DNA of 64,000 nt from Janibacter sp. A1S7 (GCF_037198315.1 NZ_CP144913.1:930001-994000), one strand, 5' to 3'. Positions 41,659 through 51,284 are shown, counted from the stretch's first letter. The notes: generated by a model not told the origin, from the sequence alone. Made by a program: numbers and translations.

Positions 41659-42759
41659 ATGACCGCTGAGCTCACCTTCGCAACCACCCGCCGCGAAGAC
41701 CCCGTGCCCGCTGCCGAGCGCGAGACGATCCTCGCCAACCCGGCCTTCGGCACCATCTTCACCGACCACATGCTCACCGCCCTGTGGACGAAGGGGGAGG
41801 GCTGGCGCGATGGCCAGGTCCGCCCCTTCGGTCCGCTCCAGATCTCGCCCGCAGCGGCCGTCCTGCACTATGCGCAGGAGGTCTTCGAGGGGATGAAGGC
41901 CTACCGCCACCCCGACGGGACGGTGTGGACGTTCCGCCCGGAGCGCAATGCCGCCCGGATGGCCCGCAGCTGCGAGCGACTCGCACTGCCGGTGCTGTCC
42001 GAAGAGGACTTCATCGGTGCCATCCGTGCCCTCGTCACGGTCGACCAGGCCTGGGTGCCCGCCTCCGGCAGTGGTGAGTCGAGTCTCTACCTGCGTCCGT
42101 TCATGTTCGCCTCGGAGGCCTTTCTTGGTGTCCGTCCGGCCAACGAGGTGACCTTCTCCATCATCGCCAGCCCCGCGGGCGCGTACTTCCCGGGAGGCAT
42201 GAAGCCGGTCAACCTGTGGCTGAGCACCGACTACGCACGTGCCGGTGCGGGAGGCACGGGCGCCGCCAAGTGCGGCGGCAACTACGCCTCGTCCCTCGCC
42301 GGACAGATGGAGGGCATCGCCCAGGGCTGCGACCAGGCCGTCTTCCTCGACTCCTCGACGCACACCTACATCGAAGAGCTCGGCGGGATGAACCTCTTCT
42401 TCGTCACCAGGGACGGGAAGCTGCGCACCCCTGCCCTGACCGGGTCGATCCTCGAGGGCGTCACCCGTGACTCCATCCTCGAGCTCGCCCCCGACCTGGG
42501 GCTGGAGCCCGACGAGGCCCGGATCGGGATCGACGAGTGGAAGGACGGCGTGGCCTCCGGGGAGATCACCGAGATCTTCGCCTGCGGCACCGCTGCCGTC
42601 GTCACGCCCGTCGGTGAGCTGCGCTGGGACGGCGGGTCCGCCGCGTCAACGGCCGGCGCCGAAGGCGGAGAGGTCACCCGACGCATCCGGCAGACCCTCC
42701 TGGACATCCAGTACGGCGTTGCCGAGGACACCCGCGGTTGGCTGACCCGACTGGTCTGA
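41659..42759 (+). CDS. ilvE: Branched-chain amino acid aminotransferase
   Basis: Fold-type IV PLP enzyme of 366 residues catalysing the last step of Val/Leu/Ile synthesis. The PLP lysine is in GTGAAKCGGNYASSL. Other landmarks are VFEGMKAYRHPDG and the EELGGMNLFFV segment. GAGGAG lies about 11 bases before ATG 41659. It is 61 bases downstream of leuB and probably cotranscribed with it. Confidence 0.96.
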   Translation: MTAELTFATTRREDPVPAAERETILANPAFGTIFTDHMLTALWTKGEGWRDGQVRPFGPLQISPAAAVLHYAQEVFEGMKAYRHPDGTVWTFRPERNAARMARSCERLALPVLSEEDFIGAIRALVTVDQAWVPASGSGESSLYLRPFMFASEAFLGVRPANEVTFSIIASPAGAYFPGGMKPVNLWLSTDYARAGAGGTGAAKCGGNYASSLAGQMEGIAQGCDQAVFLDSSTHTYIEELGGMNLFFVTRDGKLRTPALTGSILEGVTRDSILELAPDLGLEPDEARIGIDEWKDGVASGEITEIFACGTAAVVTPVGELRWDGGSAASTAGAEGGEVTRRIRQTLLDIQYGVAEDTRGWLTRLV

Positions 42760-42790
42760 CGCGGGGGATCGTGCCGACCTCTGCCTCCCC

Positions 42791-43594
42791 GTGAACCCAC
42801 GCCTCATCGCCACCGACCTCGACGGCACCCTGCTGCGCTCGGACGGGACCGTCTCGGCCCGGTCCGTCGATGCACTGCGCGCTGTCGCCGAGGTCGGTCT
42901 CGAGACGGTGCTCGTCACCGCCCGCCCACCGCGGTGGTTGGACGACCTCGCGCACGTCGTCGGCGCGCGGGGCGTGGCGATCTGTGGCAACGGTGCCTTC
43001 CGCTACGACGTCGGGCGCCAGCGGGTCTTCCAGGAGCGGACGATGGCGCGGCACGTCGTCGCCGAGATCGTCCACGACCTGCGCGAGCAGGTGCCGGGCA
43101 CCGGCTTCGCCGCCGAGCGAGCGTCCGGTTTGGCTGCGGAGAGCATGTTCGCCGCGATCCACGACCACCCCGAGGACCTCGTGACGACCTCGGAGATCGA
43201 GTTGCTCGACGACGCGGCGGTCGGCAAGCTCCTGGCCCGCAACCCCCACCTCACCGACGACGAGTTCATCGACGTCGCGACCGAGGTCGTCGGGGAGCGC
43301 GCCGTGGTCGCCTTCTCCGGGGCCGGCGGACTGGCCGAGATCTCCGCGGTCGGGGTGACCAAGGCTGCCGCGCTCGCCGAGTGGTGCGACGAGCTCGGCG
43401 TCGGCTCCGGTGAGGTGTGGGCCTTCGGTGACATGCCCAACGACCTGCCGATGCTCACCTGGGCGGGGCGCTCGTTCGCCGTGGCCAACGCGCACCCCGA
43501 CGTGCTCGCGGCCGTCACCGACCACTGCCCCGGCAACGACGATGACGGCGTGGCGCGCACGCTCGAGACCCTCGTCGTCGATCTCGGCCGGTGA
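42791..43594 (+). CDS. HAD-superfamily hydrolase (Cof-type)
   Basis: A phosphatase of 267 residues. Motif I is ATDLDGTLL, the cap region lies between ~85 and 190, and the final motif is FGDMPNDLPML. Substrate is unknown; Cof-type enzymes act on sugar phosphates or flavin/pyridoxal phosphates. The GTG start at 42791 has no clear ribosome site. It sits 31 bases after ilvE and before the cimA leader, so its expression may follow ilvE. Confidence 0.88.
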   Translation: MNPRLIATDLDGTLLRSDGTVSARSVDALRAVAEVGLETVLVTARPPRWLDDLAHVVGARGVAICGNGAFRYDVGRQRVFQERTMARHVVAEIVHDLREQVPGTGFAAERASGLAAESMFAAIHDHPEDLVTTSEIELLDDAAVGKLLARNPHLTDDEFIDVATEVVGERAVVAFSGAGGLAEISAVGVTKAAALAEWCDELGVGSGEVWAFGDMPNDLPMLTWAGRSFAVANAHPDVLAAVTDHCPGNDDDGVARTLETLVVDLGR

Positions 43595-43662
43595 GAGCGT
43601 GCCGTCCACATGCCGGACAGGGGTGACGTGGTCGTCGTGGAGAGTGCGACAGTGATCACGTG

Positions 43663-43713
43663 ATGTCCCCGACGATGACCCCGGCCGCCACCGCGGCGCT
43701 GCTCATTATCTAG
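43663..43713 (+). CDS. cimA leader peptide ending Leu-Leu-Ile-Ile
   Basis: A 16-residue frame, MSPTMTPAATAALLII, ending in CTG CTC ATT ATC TAG. It is immediately followed by a perfect 10-bp hairpin and a U-tailed terminator before cimA, which makes it a candidate attenuator sensing Leu/Ile-tRNA. Initiation is unclear: GGAGAG (43639-43644) is far from ATG 43663. The ATG overlaps the TGA of an upstream 17-residue frame from ATG 43610 that holds four consecutive Val codons. Coupled reinitiation or a leaderless start is possible. Confidence 0.72.
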   Translation: MSPTMTPAATAALLII

Positions 43714-43740
43714 GCGCGACGAGCCACCTGCTCGTCGCGC
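43714..43740 (+). promoter_or_regulatory. Pause / anti-antiterminator hairpin of the cimA leader
   Basis: GCGCGACGAG pairs perfectly with CTCGTCGCGC around CCACCTG, starting at the stop codon of the leader peptide. A ribosome finishing or stalled at the Ile codons would cover its left arm, as expected for an attenuation switch. Confidence 0.65.
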
Positions 43741-43741
43741 A

Positions 43742-43767
43742 GACCTCCCGAACCCGGGGGGTCTTTT
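43742..43767 (+). terminator. cimA attenuator terminator
   Basis: GACCTCCCG pairs with CGGGGGGTC (one T-G pair) around AACC and is followed by TTTT. It stands about 115 bases before the cimA start, directly after the leader hairpin. Confidence 0.8.
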
Positions 43768-43881
43768 GCATTGTCGGGCGGGTTTCTCGACAGGGCATCG
43801 GGTCCGGAGCACCACCCCGGCGAAGGACCGGCGCGACGAGCAGGTGTCACACACCCCTTCGTCCCCAACGGAAGAACCACG

Positions 43882-45462
43882 ATGCACGGCTTCCACGTCT
43901 ACGACACGACCCTGCGCGACGGTGCCCAGCAGGAGGGCATCAACGTCTCGGTCGCGGACAAGCTGGCGATCAGTCGCCTCCTCGACGAGCTGGGCGTGAC
44001 CCACATCGAAGGGGGGTGGCCGGGAGCCAACCCCAACGACACCGAGTTCTTCGCCCGGGCCAAGGACGAGCTGGAGCTGCACACCGCGACGCTCGCGGCC
44101 TTCGGCGCGACTCGTCGGGCCGGCGTCGACGCCGCCTCGGACCCGCAGGTGCGGGCACTGCTCGACTCCGGCGCCGAGGTGGTCACACTCGTGGCCAAGT
44201 CCCACACGGGCCACGTCGAGCGCGCACTGCGCACCACCCGCGAGGAGAACCTCGCCATGATCAGCGACACCGTGGCGCACCTGCACGCGCAGGGGCGCAC
44301 GGTGATGGTCGACGCCGAGCACTTCTTCGACGGCTACCTCCTCGACCGTGAGTACGCGCTCGCCTGCGTCACCGCCGCCCACGACGCGGGCGCACAGGTC
44401 ATCGCCCTCTGCGACACCAACGGTGGCATGCTCCCCGGCCGGGTGCGCGACGCGGTCGCCGATGTCATCGCGGCCACCGGTGCGCGGGTGGGCATCCACT
44501 GCCACAACGACACCGGTTGTGCCGTCGCGAACTCGATGGCCGCCGTCGAGGCGGGCGCCGACCACGTCCAGGGGACGATCAACGCCTACGGCGAGCGCAC
44601 GGGCAACGCCGACCTGATCACGCTCGTCGCCAACCTCCAGCTCAAGCTCGGCATGGACCTGGTCGAGCCGCACCGGTTGCAGGACGCGACCCGGATCGCC
44701 CACGCGGTGAGCGAGGTGACGAACTTCCCACCCTTCTCCCGCCAGCCGTACGTCGGCTCGGGAGCGTTCGCCCACAAGGCCGGTCTGCACGCGAGCGCGA
44801 TCAAGGTCGACCCCGACCTGTACCAGCACATCGACCCCAAGTCCGTCGGCAACGACATGCGCATGCTCGTCTCGGACATGGCCGGTCGCGCCACGGTGGA
44901 GCTGAAGAGCCGCGAGTTCGGCATCGACCTGGCGGGGGACGACGCGTCGCTGACCCGGGTCCTGGCCAAGGTCAAGCAGTTGGAGCAGCAGGGGTACACC
45001 TTCGACGCGGCTGACGCGTCCTTCGAGCTGCTGCTGCGTCGCGAGCTCGACGAGGCGGCGCCCGAGTACGCGCAGGTGGAGTCCTGGCGGGTGATGATCG
45101 ACGCCCGTGGTGGGGAGAACGCCCTGTCCGAGGCGACCGTCAAGGCCGTCGCCGGTGGCCGGCGCCTCGTCGCGACCGGGGAGGGCAATGGTCCCGTCAA
45201 CGCGCTGGACCACGGGCTGCGCGAGATGCTCACGGTCGTCTACCCCGAGATCGAGGGCCTGGATCTCATCGACTACAAGGTGCGTATCTTCGACGCCGCG
45301 CACGGCACCGACGCCACGACGCGCGTGCTCATCGAGACGAGCGACGCCCACACCTCGTGGACGACGGTGGGTGTCGCCGACAACATCGTCGAGGCCTCCT
45401 GGGAGGCGCTCCTCGACGGCATCACCTACGGCCTGATGCGCGCGCGCGTGCCCGTGCGCTGA
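43882..45462 (+). CDS. cimA: Citramalate synthase
   Basis: A 526-residue alpha-isopropylmalate/homocitrate synthase-family enzyme of the citramalate type, making (R)-citramalate from pyruvate and acetyl-CoA for threonine-independent isoleucine synthesis. It begins FHVYDTTLRDGAQQEGINVS; GIHCHNDTGCAVAN carries the metal-binding histidines, and GSGAFAHKAGLHASA is conserved. The C-terminal ~130 residues form the regulatory LeuA dimer domain. ATG 43882 with GGAAGA upstream was chosen over an in-frame ATG at 43771, because the extension overlaps the leader and has no homology pattern. Confidence 0.92.
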   Translation: MHGFHVYDTTLRDGAQQEGINVSVADKLAISRLLDELGVTHIEGGWPGANPNDTEFFARAKDELELHTATLAAFGATRRAGVDAASDPQVRALLDSGAEVVTLVAKSHTGHVERALRTTREENLAMISDTVAHLHAQGRTVMVDAEHFFDGYLLDREYALACVTAAHDAGAQVIALCDTNGGMLPGRVRDAVADVIAATGARVGIHCHNDTGCAVANSMAAVEAGADHVQGTINAYGERTGNADLITLVANLQLKLGMDLVEPHRLQDATRIAHAVSEVTNFPPFSRQPYVGSGAFAHKAGLHASAIKVDPDLYQHIDPKSVGNDMRMLVSDMAGRATVELKSREFGIDLAGDDASLTRVLAKVKQLEQQGYTFDAADASFELLLRRELDEAAPEYAQVESWRVMIDARGGENALSEATVKAVAGGRRLVATGEGNGPVNALDHGLREMLTVVYPEIEGLDLIDYKVRIFDAAHGTDATTRVLIETSDAHTSWTTVGVADNIVEASWEALLDGITYGLMRARVPVR

Positions 45463-45799
45463 GCGCCGCCCGCGTTCGATGACCCGGGGGCTCACGAGAG
45501 AACCGTGCAGCGATCCGCTCGCTCTCCCTCGGACCAGCGATCAGCAGGCCCTGACCTCGTCATGTGCGCTCCGGAAGCGGATACCGCGGGCCGACGGCGT
45601 CGTGGGTGGCGCGAGCTCCTGTGACCAGGGTGTGCAGCACGAGGGTGTGCTCGGCAGCCGTCGCCGCCACAGGCGCGAGATGGGAGGGCGCAGCCCCTGG
45701 GCCCGCTTCGCAGGAGAAACCCCGGCTTCCCAAGAGTTCCGAACTCGCGCGAAGCCGGGGTTTCTCGGGTCGCCCGATAATCGAGGGGCAGGTGTGGCG
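45463..45799. other. Intergenic region between convergent cimA and putA
   Basis: These 337 bases contain no supported gene. The only structure I see is the long inverted repeat at 45714-45766. Weak open frames crossing it have low-complexity products. Confidence 0.6.
45714..45766. terminator. Bidirectional hairpin between cimA and putA
   Basis: A perfect 16-bp stem, GAGAAACCCCGGCTTC with GAAGCCGGGGTTTCTC, encloses a second small stem GAGTT/AACTC. The outer arms carry AAA and TTT next to GC, so it could terminate transcription in either direction. Confidence 0.7.
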
Positions 45800-48700
45800 T
45801 CAGCCCTTCGACACGTGCCCGAACCGGTGCCGGGTGGTGCTCACGGCCTGCTCGCGCAGGAAGGGCAGCAGCTCTCGACGCCCGGTCGCCAGGACCGCTC
45901 CGGTGATGACGTCCACTCCCGCAGCGACGAGGTCGTCGACGAGTGCAGGAGCGTCCTGCCCGACGAGGCGCACGCGGGCGTGGTCGACCCGCCCGGCGCG
46001 GGCGAGGAAGGCGGCATCGTCCTCGGTGACCACCTGCACGTGGCCCAGGCTCGTGGGCAGCTTCAGCGTGGGGTCGACCGAGACGAGGACGCCGGCACCG
46101 GTGAGCGTCGCGGCGGCGACGAGACGCACGACCTCGGTGGCGGAGGTGCCGGCCCGGGCGCGGACGAGCACGTTCGGGTGCGGGCGGTAGCGGAAGACGT
46201 TGGTCTCCACCACGAGCGCGCTCCTGTCGTGCTCGACGCCGAGCTCGAGGGCCCACGCGGCGGCGTCGCTGGCGAGCGCCGCCTCGAGCCACGGACGATC
46301 TGCGTCGGGCACCGCGTCACCGAGCGCGCCCAGCTGCGCGTCGACGGTGCGGCGCACCGCGGAGGACGGCGTGGTCCCGTGCGTCGGGAGTCCGTCGGCC
46401 CCCCACGTGCCCAGCTGGGCGACGTAGTTCGGGCCACCGGCCTTGGCACCGGGGCCGATCGACGAGGACTTCCACCCGCCGAAGGACTGCCGCTGCACGA
46501 TCGCACCGGTGATGTGCCGGTTGACGTAGCCGTTGCCGACCGCCACCGCGCCGGTCCACTGCTGGATCTCGCTCTCGTCGAGGCTGTGCAGACCACCGGT
46601 GAGCCCGAAGTCGGTCGCGTTCTGCAGTTCGATCGCCTGCTCGAGCGAGTCGGCCCGGATCAGCCCGAGGACGGGACCGAAGACCTCGGTCAGGTGGAAG
46701 AAGGACCCGGGGGCCACCCCTTCCTTGACTCCGGGCGACCACAGACGGCCGGTGTCGTCGAGCTGCCTCGGCTCGACCAGCCAGCTCTCGCCGGGCTCGA
46801 GGGTGGTCAGCGCCCGCAGCAGCTTGCCGCTCGGCGGCTCGATGACCGGGCCCATGCGGGTGCCCAGATCGCTCGGCCAGCCGACGACGATCGAGGAGGC
46901 CGCATCGACGAGCTGGCGGCGGAAGCGCGGTGACTCGGCGATCGACCCGACGAGGATGCCGAGGGAGGCGGCCGAGCACTTCTGGCCCGCGTGCCCGAAG
47001 GCCGAGGAGACGAGGTCGGCCACCGCGAGGTCGATGTCGGCCGACGGCGTGATGACCAGAGCGTTCTTGCCGGAGGTCTCGCCGAGCACCCGGGCGCCTT
47101 CGGGTCGCCCGGCGCGCCACCCGGCGAAGAGCCGAGCGGTCTCGCTCGCGCCGGTGAGGACGACGGCCTCGACGTCCTCGTGGGAGACCAGACGACGGCC
47201 GACCTCGTCCTCCTCGGTGCGTACCACCTGGAGGACGTCGGTCGGGACGCCGGCTGCGTGCAGGGCGGCGACGGCCTCCTCCACGCACGCGGGCGTCTGC
47301 GGTGCGGGCTTGATGATCACGGCGGACCCGGCGGCGAGTGCCGCGAGCACCCCCCCGATGGGGATGGCGACCGGGAAGTTCCACGGCGGCGTGATCAGGG
47401 TCAGGGCGAAGGGGGCGAAGCTCGCCCCGTCGGTCATCGGCCCGTCCTCGAGCTCGAGTGCCCGGTCGGCGTAGTAGCGGGCGAAGTCGACGGCCTCGGA
47501 GATCTCCGGGTCGGACTCGACGATGGTCTTGCCGCCCTCGGCGGCCATGACCGACACCAGGGCCTGACGGCGCGAGTCGAGCTCACGCGCGGCATCGCGC
47601 AGGACCCCTGCGCGCTCGGCGGCCGGGCGGGCGGCCCAGCCCGCGTGTGCCGCCCGGCCGGTCGCGACGACCTCCTCGACGTCGGCGAGGACATCCAGGT
47701 GCCGCGAGGTCAGCTCGGGCATCGGTTGGGCGACCGCGCGGGTGGCCCACTCGCGGTGCTCGGCCAGTGCCGGGTCCGAGTCGGGGGTGTTGGCGAAGGT
47801 GTCGCCGATCCGGGCGGGCTCGGCGGGTCGGCGCGGGCCGGTCGGGGTCGACCCGATGGCCGCGACGCTCGCGCGGAAGCGCGACTCCTGATCGGGCATC
47901 GCGGCGGTGTCGTCGGAGAAGAAGGCGTGCAGGTAGTTCTCCGGGGAGGCGTTCTCCTCGAGCCGACGCACGAGGTAGGACACCGCGGAGTCGAAGTCCT
48001 CCGGCGCGACGACCGGCGTGTAGAGGACGACCGTGCCGACGTCGTCGCGGACCGCGCGCGCCTGCGCCGGCGACATGCCCTGCAGCATCTCGATGTCGAG
48101 GGCCCCCTGCACGCCACGGGACTGGGCGAGCAGGTGCGCACTCGCGACGTCGTAGAGATTGTGCGAGGCCACTCCGATGCGCACACCGGCCGCGACGCTG
48201 TCCTCGCGCAGCGCCCGCTCGACGCAGCGCAGGTAGTTGGCGTCGACGTCGCCCTTGGTGGGGTAGGGGGCCTGCTCCCAGCCGTGCATGACTGCTTCGA
48301 CCCCTTCCATGGCGAGGTTGGCACCCTTGACCAGACGGATCTTCAGCCCGGCGCCCCCCTTCGCCCGGCGCTCGGCGGCGAAGGCGATGAGGCGCTCCAT
48401 CGCGGGCAGCGCGTCGGGCAGGTAGGCCTGCAGGACGATCCCCGCCTCGAGGTCGTGGAACTGCGGCTCGGAGAGGATCGCCATGAACAGCTGGAGCGTC
48501 ATCTCCAGGTCGCGGTACTCCTCCATGTCGAGGTTGACGAAGGCGTGCGGGGTCGATGACTTCGCCGCGGCGTAGAGGGGGCGCAGCCGCTCGACGCACC
48601 GGGCCACGGTCCCGGGGGTGTCCCACACGCTGATCTGGCTGACGAGCGAGGAGGCCTTGATCGAGACGTAGTCGACGTCGCCGCGCTCCAGCAGCTCGCG

Positions 48701-49243
48701 GGTGCGCCGGGTGCGGGCAGCGGCCTCGTCCTCGCCGAGGACGGCCTCGCCGAGCAGGTTGATGTTCAGGCGGAACCCGTCCTTGCGCGCGGCGGTGAGG
48801 TGGCGGCCGAGCGTGGGGTCGTTCGCGTCGACGAGGAGGTGGCCGACCATCTGCTTCATCCGGGCGCGGGCGGCCGGGACGACCACCTTCGGGGCGATCC
48901 TGGCGACGGTGGCGCCGAGCCCGAGCAGCCCGCGGTCGACCGGACCGAGGAAGGACGCCGCGTCCGAGGCGGTGATCCGGCTGAGGGCGTTGGCCGCGAC
49001 CTTGTCGTCCTCGGGGCGGGCGACGCGGTCGACGAAGAAGACCGCCAGGTCCAGGCCACCATCGGCATCGGAGAGCAGCGCGGCCAGCTGGCCGGTGGTC
49101 TGCGCCTCGCGCTTGGTCTGACCGGCGTGCGCCGCAGCGGCCCAGCGCTCGGCGAGGGCGACGGCGTCCTCGACGAAGGGGGTCAGGGCTGCGGTCGCCG
49201 GGTGGGTGCCGGAGGAGGTCGCGGTCTCGGGTGGCGTGGTCAT
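45800..49243 (-). CDS. putA: Proline dehydrogenase / L-glutamate gamma-semialdehyde dehydrogenase
   Basis: Bifunctional enzyme of 1147 residues oxidising proline to glutamate. The FAD-dependent PRODH barrel is ~120-430 (YVSIKASSL, LKIRLVKGANLAME, GVASHNLYDVA). The NAD-dependent aldehyde dehydrogenase is ~500-960 (GETSGKNALVI, catalytic Cys in GHAGQKCSAASLG). A C-terminal domain follows to 1147. There is no N-terminal DNA-binding domain, so it does not repress itself. ATG 49243 follows TACCGT by six bases. It is divergent from a PucR-type regulator. Confidence 0.95.
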   Translation of the reverse strand: MTTPPETATSSGTHPATAALTPFVEDAVALAERWAAAAHAGQTKREAQTTGQLAALLSDADGGLDLAVFFVDRVARPEDDKVAANALSRITASDAASFLGPVDRGLLGLGATVARIAPKVVVPAARARMKQMVGHLLVDANDPTLGRHLTAARKDGFRLNINLLGEAVLGEDEAAARTRRTRELLERGDVDYVSIKASSLVSQISVWDTPGTVARCVERLRPLYAAAKSSTPHAFVNLDMEEYRDLEMTLQLFMAILSEPQFHDLEAGIVLQAYLPDALPAMERLIAFAAERRAKGGAGLKIRLVKGANLAMEGVEAVMHGWEQAPYPTKGDVDANYLRCVERALREDSVAAGVRIGVASHNLYDVASAHLLAQSRGVQGALDIEMLQGMSPAQARAVRDDVGTVVLYTPVVAPEDFDSAVSYLVRRLEENASPENYLHAFFSDDTAAMPDQESRFRASVAAIGSTPTGPRRPAEPARIGDTFANTPDSDPALAEHREWATRAVAQPMPELTSRHLDVLADVEEVVATGRAAHAGWAARPAAERAGVLRDAARELDSRRQALVSVMAAEGGKTIVESDPEISEAVDFARYYADRALELEDGPMTDGASFAPFALTLITPPWNFPVAIPIGGVLAALAAGSAVIIKPAPQTPACVEEAVAALHAAGVPTDVLQVVRTEEDEVGRRLVSHEDVEAVVLTGASETARLFAGWRAGRPEGARVLGETSGKNALVITPSADIDLAVADLVSSAFGHAGQKCSAASLGILVGSIAESPRFRRQLVDAASSIVVGWPSDLGTRMGPVIEPPSGKLLRALTTLEPGESWLVEPRQLDDTGRLWSPGVKEGVAPGSFFHLTEVFGPVLGLIRADSLEQAIELQNATDFGLTGGLHSLDESEIQQWTGAVAVGNGYVNRHITGAIVQRQSFGGWKSSSIGPGAKAGGPNYVAQLGTWGADGLPTHGTTPSSAVRRTVDAQLGALGDAVPDADRPWLEAALASDAAAWALELGVEHDRSALVVETNVFRYRPHPNVLVRARAGTSATEVVRLVAAATLTGAGVLVSVDPTLKLPTSLGHVQVVTEDDAAFLARAGRVDHARVRLVGQDAPALVDDLVAAGVDVITGAVLATGRRELLPFLREQAVSTTRHRFGHVSKG

Positions 49244-49249
49244 CCTCCG

Positions 49250-49318
49250 ACGGTAGGGCCGACGGACGGGGCGCACCACAGACAATCGGCACCTCTTGGG
49301 CATCGACCGTCATACACT
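49250..49318. promoter_or_regulatory. putA / PucR-regulator divergent promoter region
   Basis: TACCGT on the reverse strand (49250-49255) is six bases from the putA ATG. TACACT (49313-49318) is six bases from the regulator ATG at 49325. The ~57 bases between are available for regulator binding. Confidence 0.5.
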
Positions 49319-49324
49319 TGTCCA

Positions 49325-50476
49325 ATGGACCTGCAGGAGCTGGTGGATGAGGCCTCGGCGATCCTCCAGGCGCCGGTGACGCTCGAGGACCGTCGCCTGC
49401 GTCTGCTGGCCTTCGCCGCCCACGACGCGACCACCGACCGGGTCCGGGTCGAGACCGTTCTGGGCCGTGGCGCCGGCCCGCGGACGCGGGAGTGGTTCGA
49501 GTCCTTCGACATCGCCCGGGCGCGCGGGCCGGTCCACGTCCCCGCCAACCCCGAGCGTGAGATCGCCGCACGGTTGTGCCTTCCGGCTCGCGCTCGCGGC
49601 GTGGTGCGCGGTTTTCTCTGGGCGGTGGAGCCGCCGGAGGGTCTGGCGCCGGAGCGCATCCGGGCGGCCCAGGCCCTCGCGGCCGGGGCGGGGGAGGCCC
49701 TGGCGAGGGTCACCTCGCGACGGCGGGAGACCGAGCGCCTGCTGCTCGACCTCCTCGAGACCGGGTCGCAGGAGCGCGGTGGCATCGCGCGCGAGCTCGC
49801 CGACGACCTGGCGATCGCCGGCCGGGCGCGCGTCGTCGTCGCCGTCCTCGGTGGGGCGCCCGGGGTGCAGCTGCACGCCGAGCAGGTCCACGGACCGGGC
49901 GGGGTGCCCCGCGACGTCGCGGTCGCCGAGCGCTCCGGGGACCTCGTCCTGCTCGTGCCTGCAGAGGGCCCGGGCTCACCCGTGACGGACGTCGTCGAGT
50001 CCGCGATCACCGGTCTGGCCCGACTCGGCCTGCCGGAGGTCGTGGCCGGGGTCGGGGACGAGGTGCCCCTGCACGAGGCCGGCGTCTCGGACCGGCGAGC
50101 ACGCGCCGCCCTACGGGTGGTGCGGCCCGTGACTCCGGAGCGGCCGTCCGGCCCGGCGGCGACCAGGGTCCACGCCTGGGACTCGCTGGGGGTGACGCGA
50201 CTGCTCGGGGGGCGTGGCGCGGACGAGCTCGTCGAGGCGGTGCGGACACCGGCCGTCACCGCCCTGCTGGACGGACCGGACGAGCTCGTCGAGACCGCCT
50301 GGGTGCACCTGGAGGAGGCGGGGTCGGTCGCGGCGACCGCATCCCGGCTCGGGCTGCACCGGCAGAGCGTGTACCACCGGATCCACCGCATCGAGGCGCT
50401 GACCGGGCTGGACTTCTCACGGGGACGGGACCGGCTCGAGCTGCACCTGGCGCTGGTGGTCCTGCGCACGACCTGA
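49325..50476 (+). CDS. PucR-family transcriptional regulator (probable proline-use activator)
   Basis: A 383-residue regulator. The C-terminal HTH is clear: EEAGSVAATASRLGLHRQSVYHRIHRIEALTGLDF (about residues 320-355), the PucR/CdaR type. The N-terminal part is a sensory GAF-like region. Its position divergent from putA parallels PutR/PrcR of Bacillus, PucR-family activators of proline catabolism, so control of putA is a reasonable inference. The start is ATG 49325, six bases after TACACT. Confidence 0.85.
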   Translation: MDLQELVDEASAILQAPVTLEDRRLRLLAFAAHDATTDRVRVETVLGRGAGPRTREWFESFDIARARGPVHVPANPEREIAARLCLPARARGVVRGFLWAVEPPEGLAPERIRAAQALAAGAGEALARVTSRRRETERLLLDLLETGSQERGGIARELADDLAIAGRARVVVAVLGGAPGVQLHAEQVHGPGGVPRDVAVAERSGDLVLLVPAEGPGSPVTDVVESAITGLARLGLPEVVAGVGDEVPLHEAGVSDRRARAALRVVRPVTPERPSGPAATRVHAWDSLGVTRLLGGRGADELVEAVRTPAVTALLDGPDELVETAWVHLEEAGSVAATASRLGLHRQSVYHRIHRIEALTGLDFSRGRDRLELHLALVVLRTT

Positions 50477-50558
50477 ATCGTGTCCGTGGGTGGACAACTC
50501 TGCGGTCGAAGCCGCATAGACTGCGAGCCCCCAAGCGCTACGTGTCAAGGAGGTTGCC

Positions 50559-51284
50559 ATGGTCGATACCGGATCGGAACCGGACCGAGTGGGCATCACC
50601 CGACGCGTGCGGATCCAGCAGCGGGCGCTGCACGAGATCCTCGAGGCCGCCCGCGCCGAGCTGCGCGACCACGGTCCCAGCGGCGTGACCATGCGTGCCG
50701 TCGCCCGTGCCGTCGACATGACCCCGTCCGGTCTCTATCGTCACGTGTCCGGGCACGACGAGCTGCTCGGCCTCCTCGCCGCCCAGGCCTACGAGGCGGT
50801 CGGCGACGTGATGGAGGAGGCCCGGGCCCGGGCGCCCGAGGGAGACCACGCGACCGCCTACTACCTGGTGGCCATGGCCATGCGGCAGTGGTACGTCGCC
50901 CACCGGACCGAGTACGACCTGCTCGTCTCGCCGCGAGTGATCCGCACGTACACGGAGCGCCTGCGCACCATGACCGCTCGGACCCTGACGATGCAGGCGA
51001 GCATCTGCGCGGACGCGATCCGGGCCGGCCAGCTCGACCCCGGCGCCTCCGCCTTCCCGCTGACGTCCTCGCCGGAAGGGGACGACGGCTCCGCCGCCGC
51101 GCGGTCGATCTCGTTGTCCGCGCTCGCGGCGATCAGCGGACACATCGGATTCGAGACCCGAGGGGTCTTCGGCGACCTGACGATGGACCCGCAGGAGTAC
51201 TTCGGCGCCTACCTGCGCGGACTCATGCGACTCATGGGCTTCGTCGTCGAGGTCGACCCGAGCGTCCTGTCCGACCTGCCCTGA
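50559..51284 (+). CDS. TetR-family regulator
   Basis: A 241-residue regulator. The N-terminal HTH is RALHEILEAARAELRDHG then VTMRAVARAVDMTPSGLYRHVSGHDEL (about residues 18-65), and the C-terminal ligand domain resembles WHG-type TetR proteins. AAGGAGG lies upstream of ATG 50559. No obvious target is adjacent; the next gene is convergent, so autoregulation or control of a distant locus is likely. Confidence 0.9.
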   Translation: MVDTGSEPDRVGITRRVRIQQRALHEILEAARAELRDHGPSGVTMRAVARAVDMTPSGLYRHVSGHDELLGLLAAQAYEAVGDVMEEARARAPEGDHATAYYLVAMAMRQWYVAHRTEYDLLVSPRVIRTYTERLRTMTARTLTMQASICADAIRAGQLDPGASAFPLTSSPEGDDGSAAARSISLSALAAISGHIGFETRGVFGDLTMDPQEYFGAYLRGLMRLMGFVVEVDPSVLSDLP

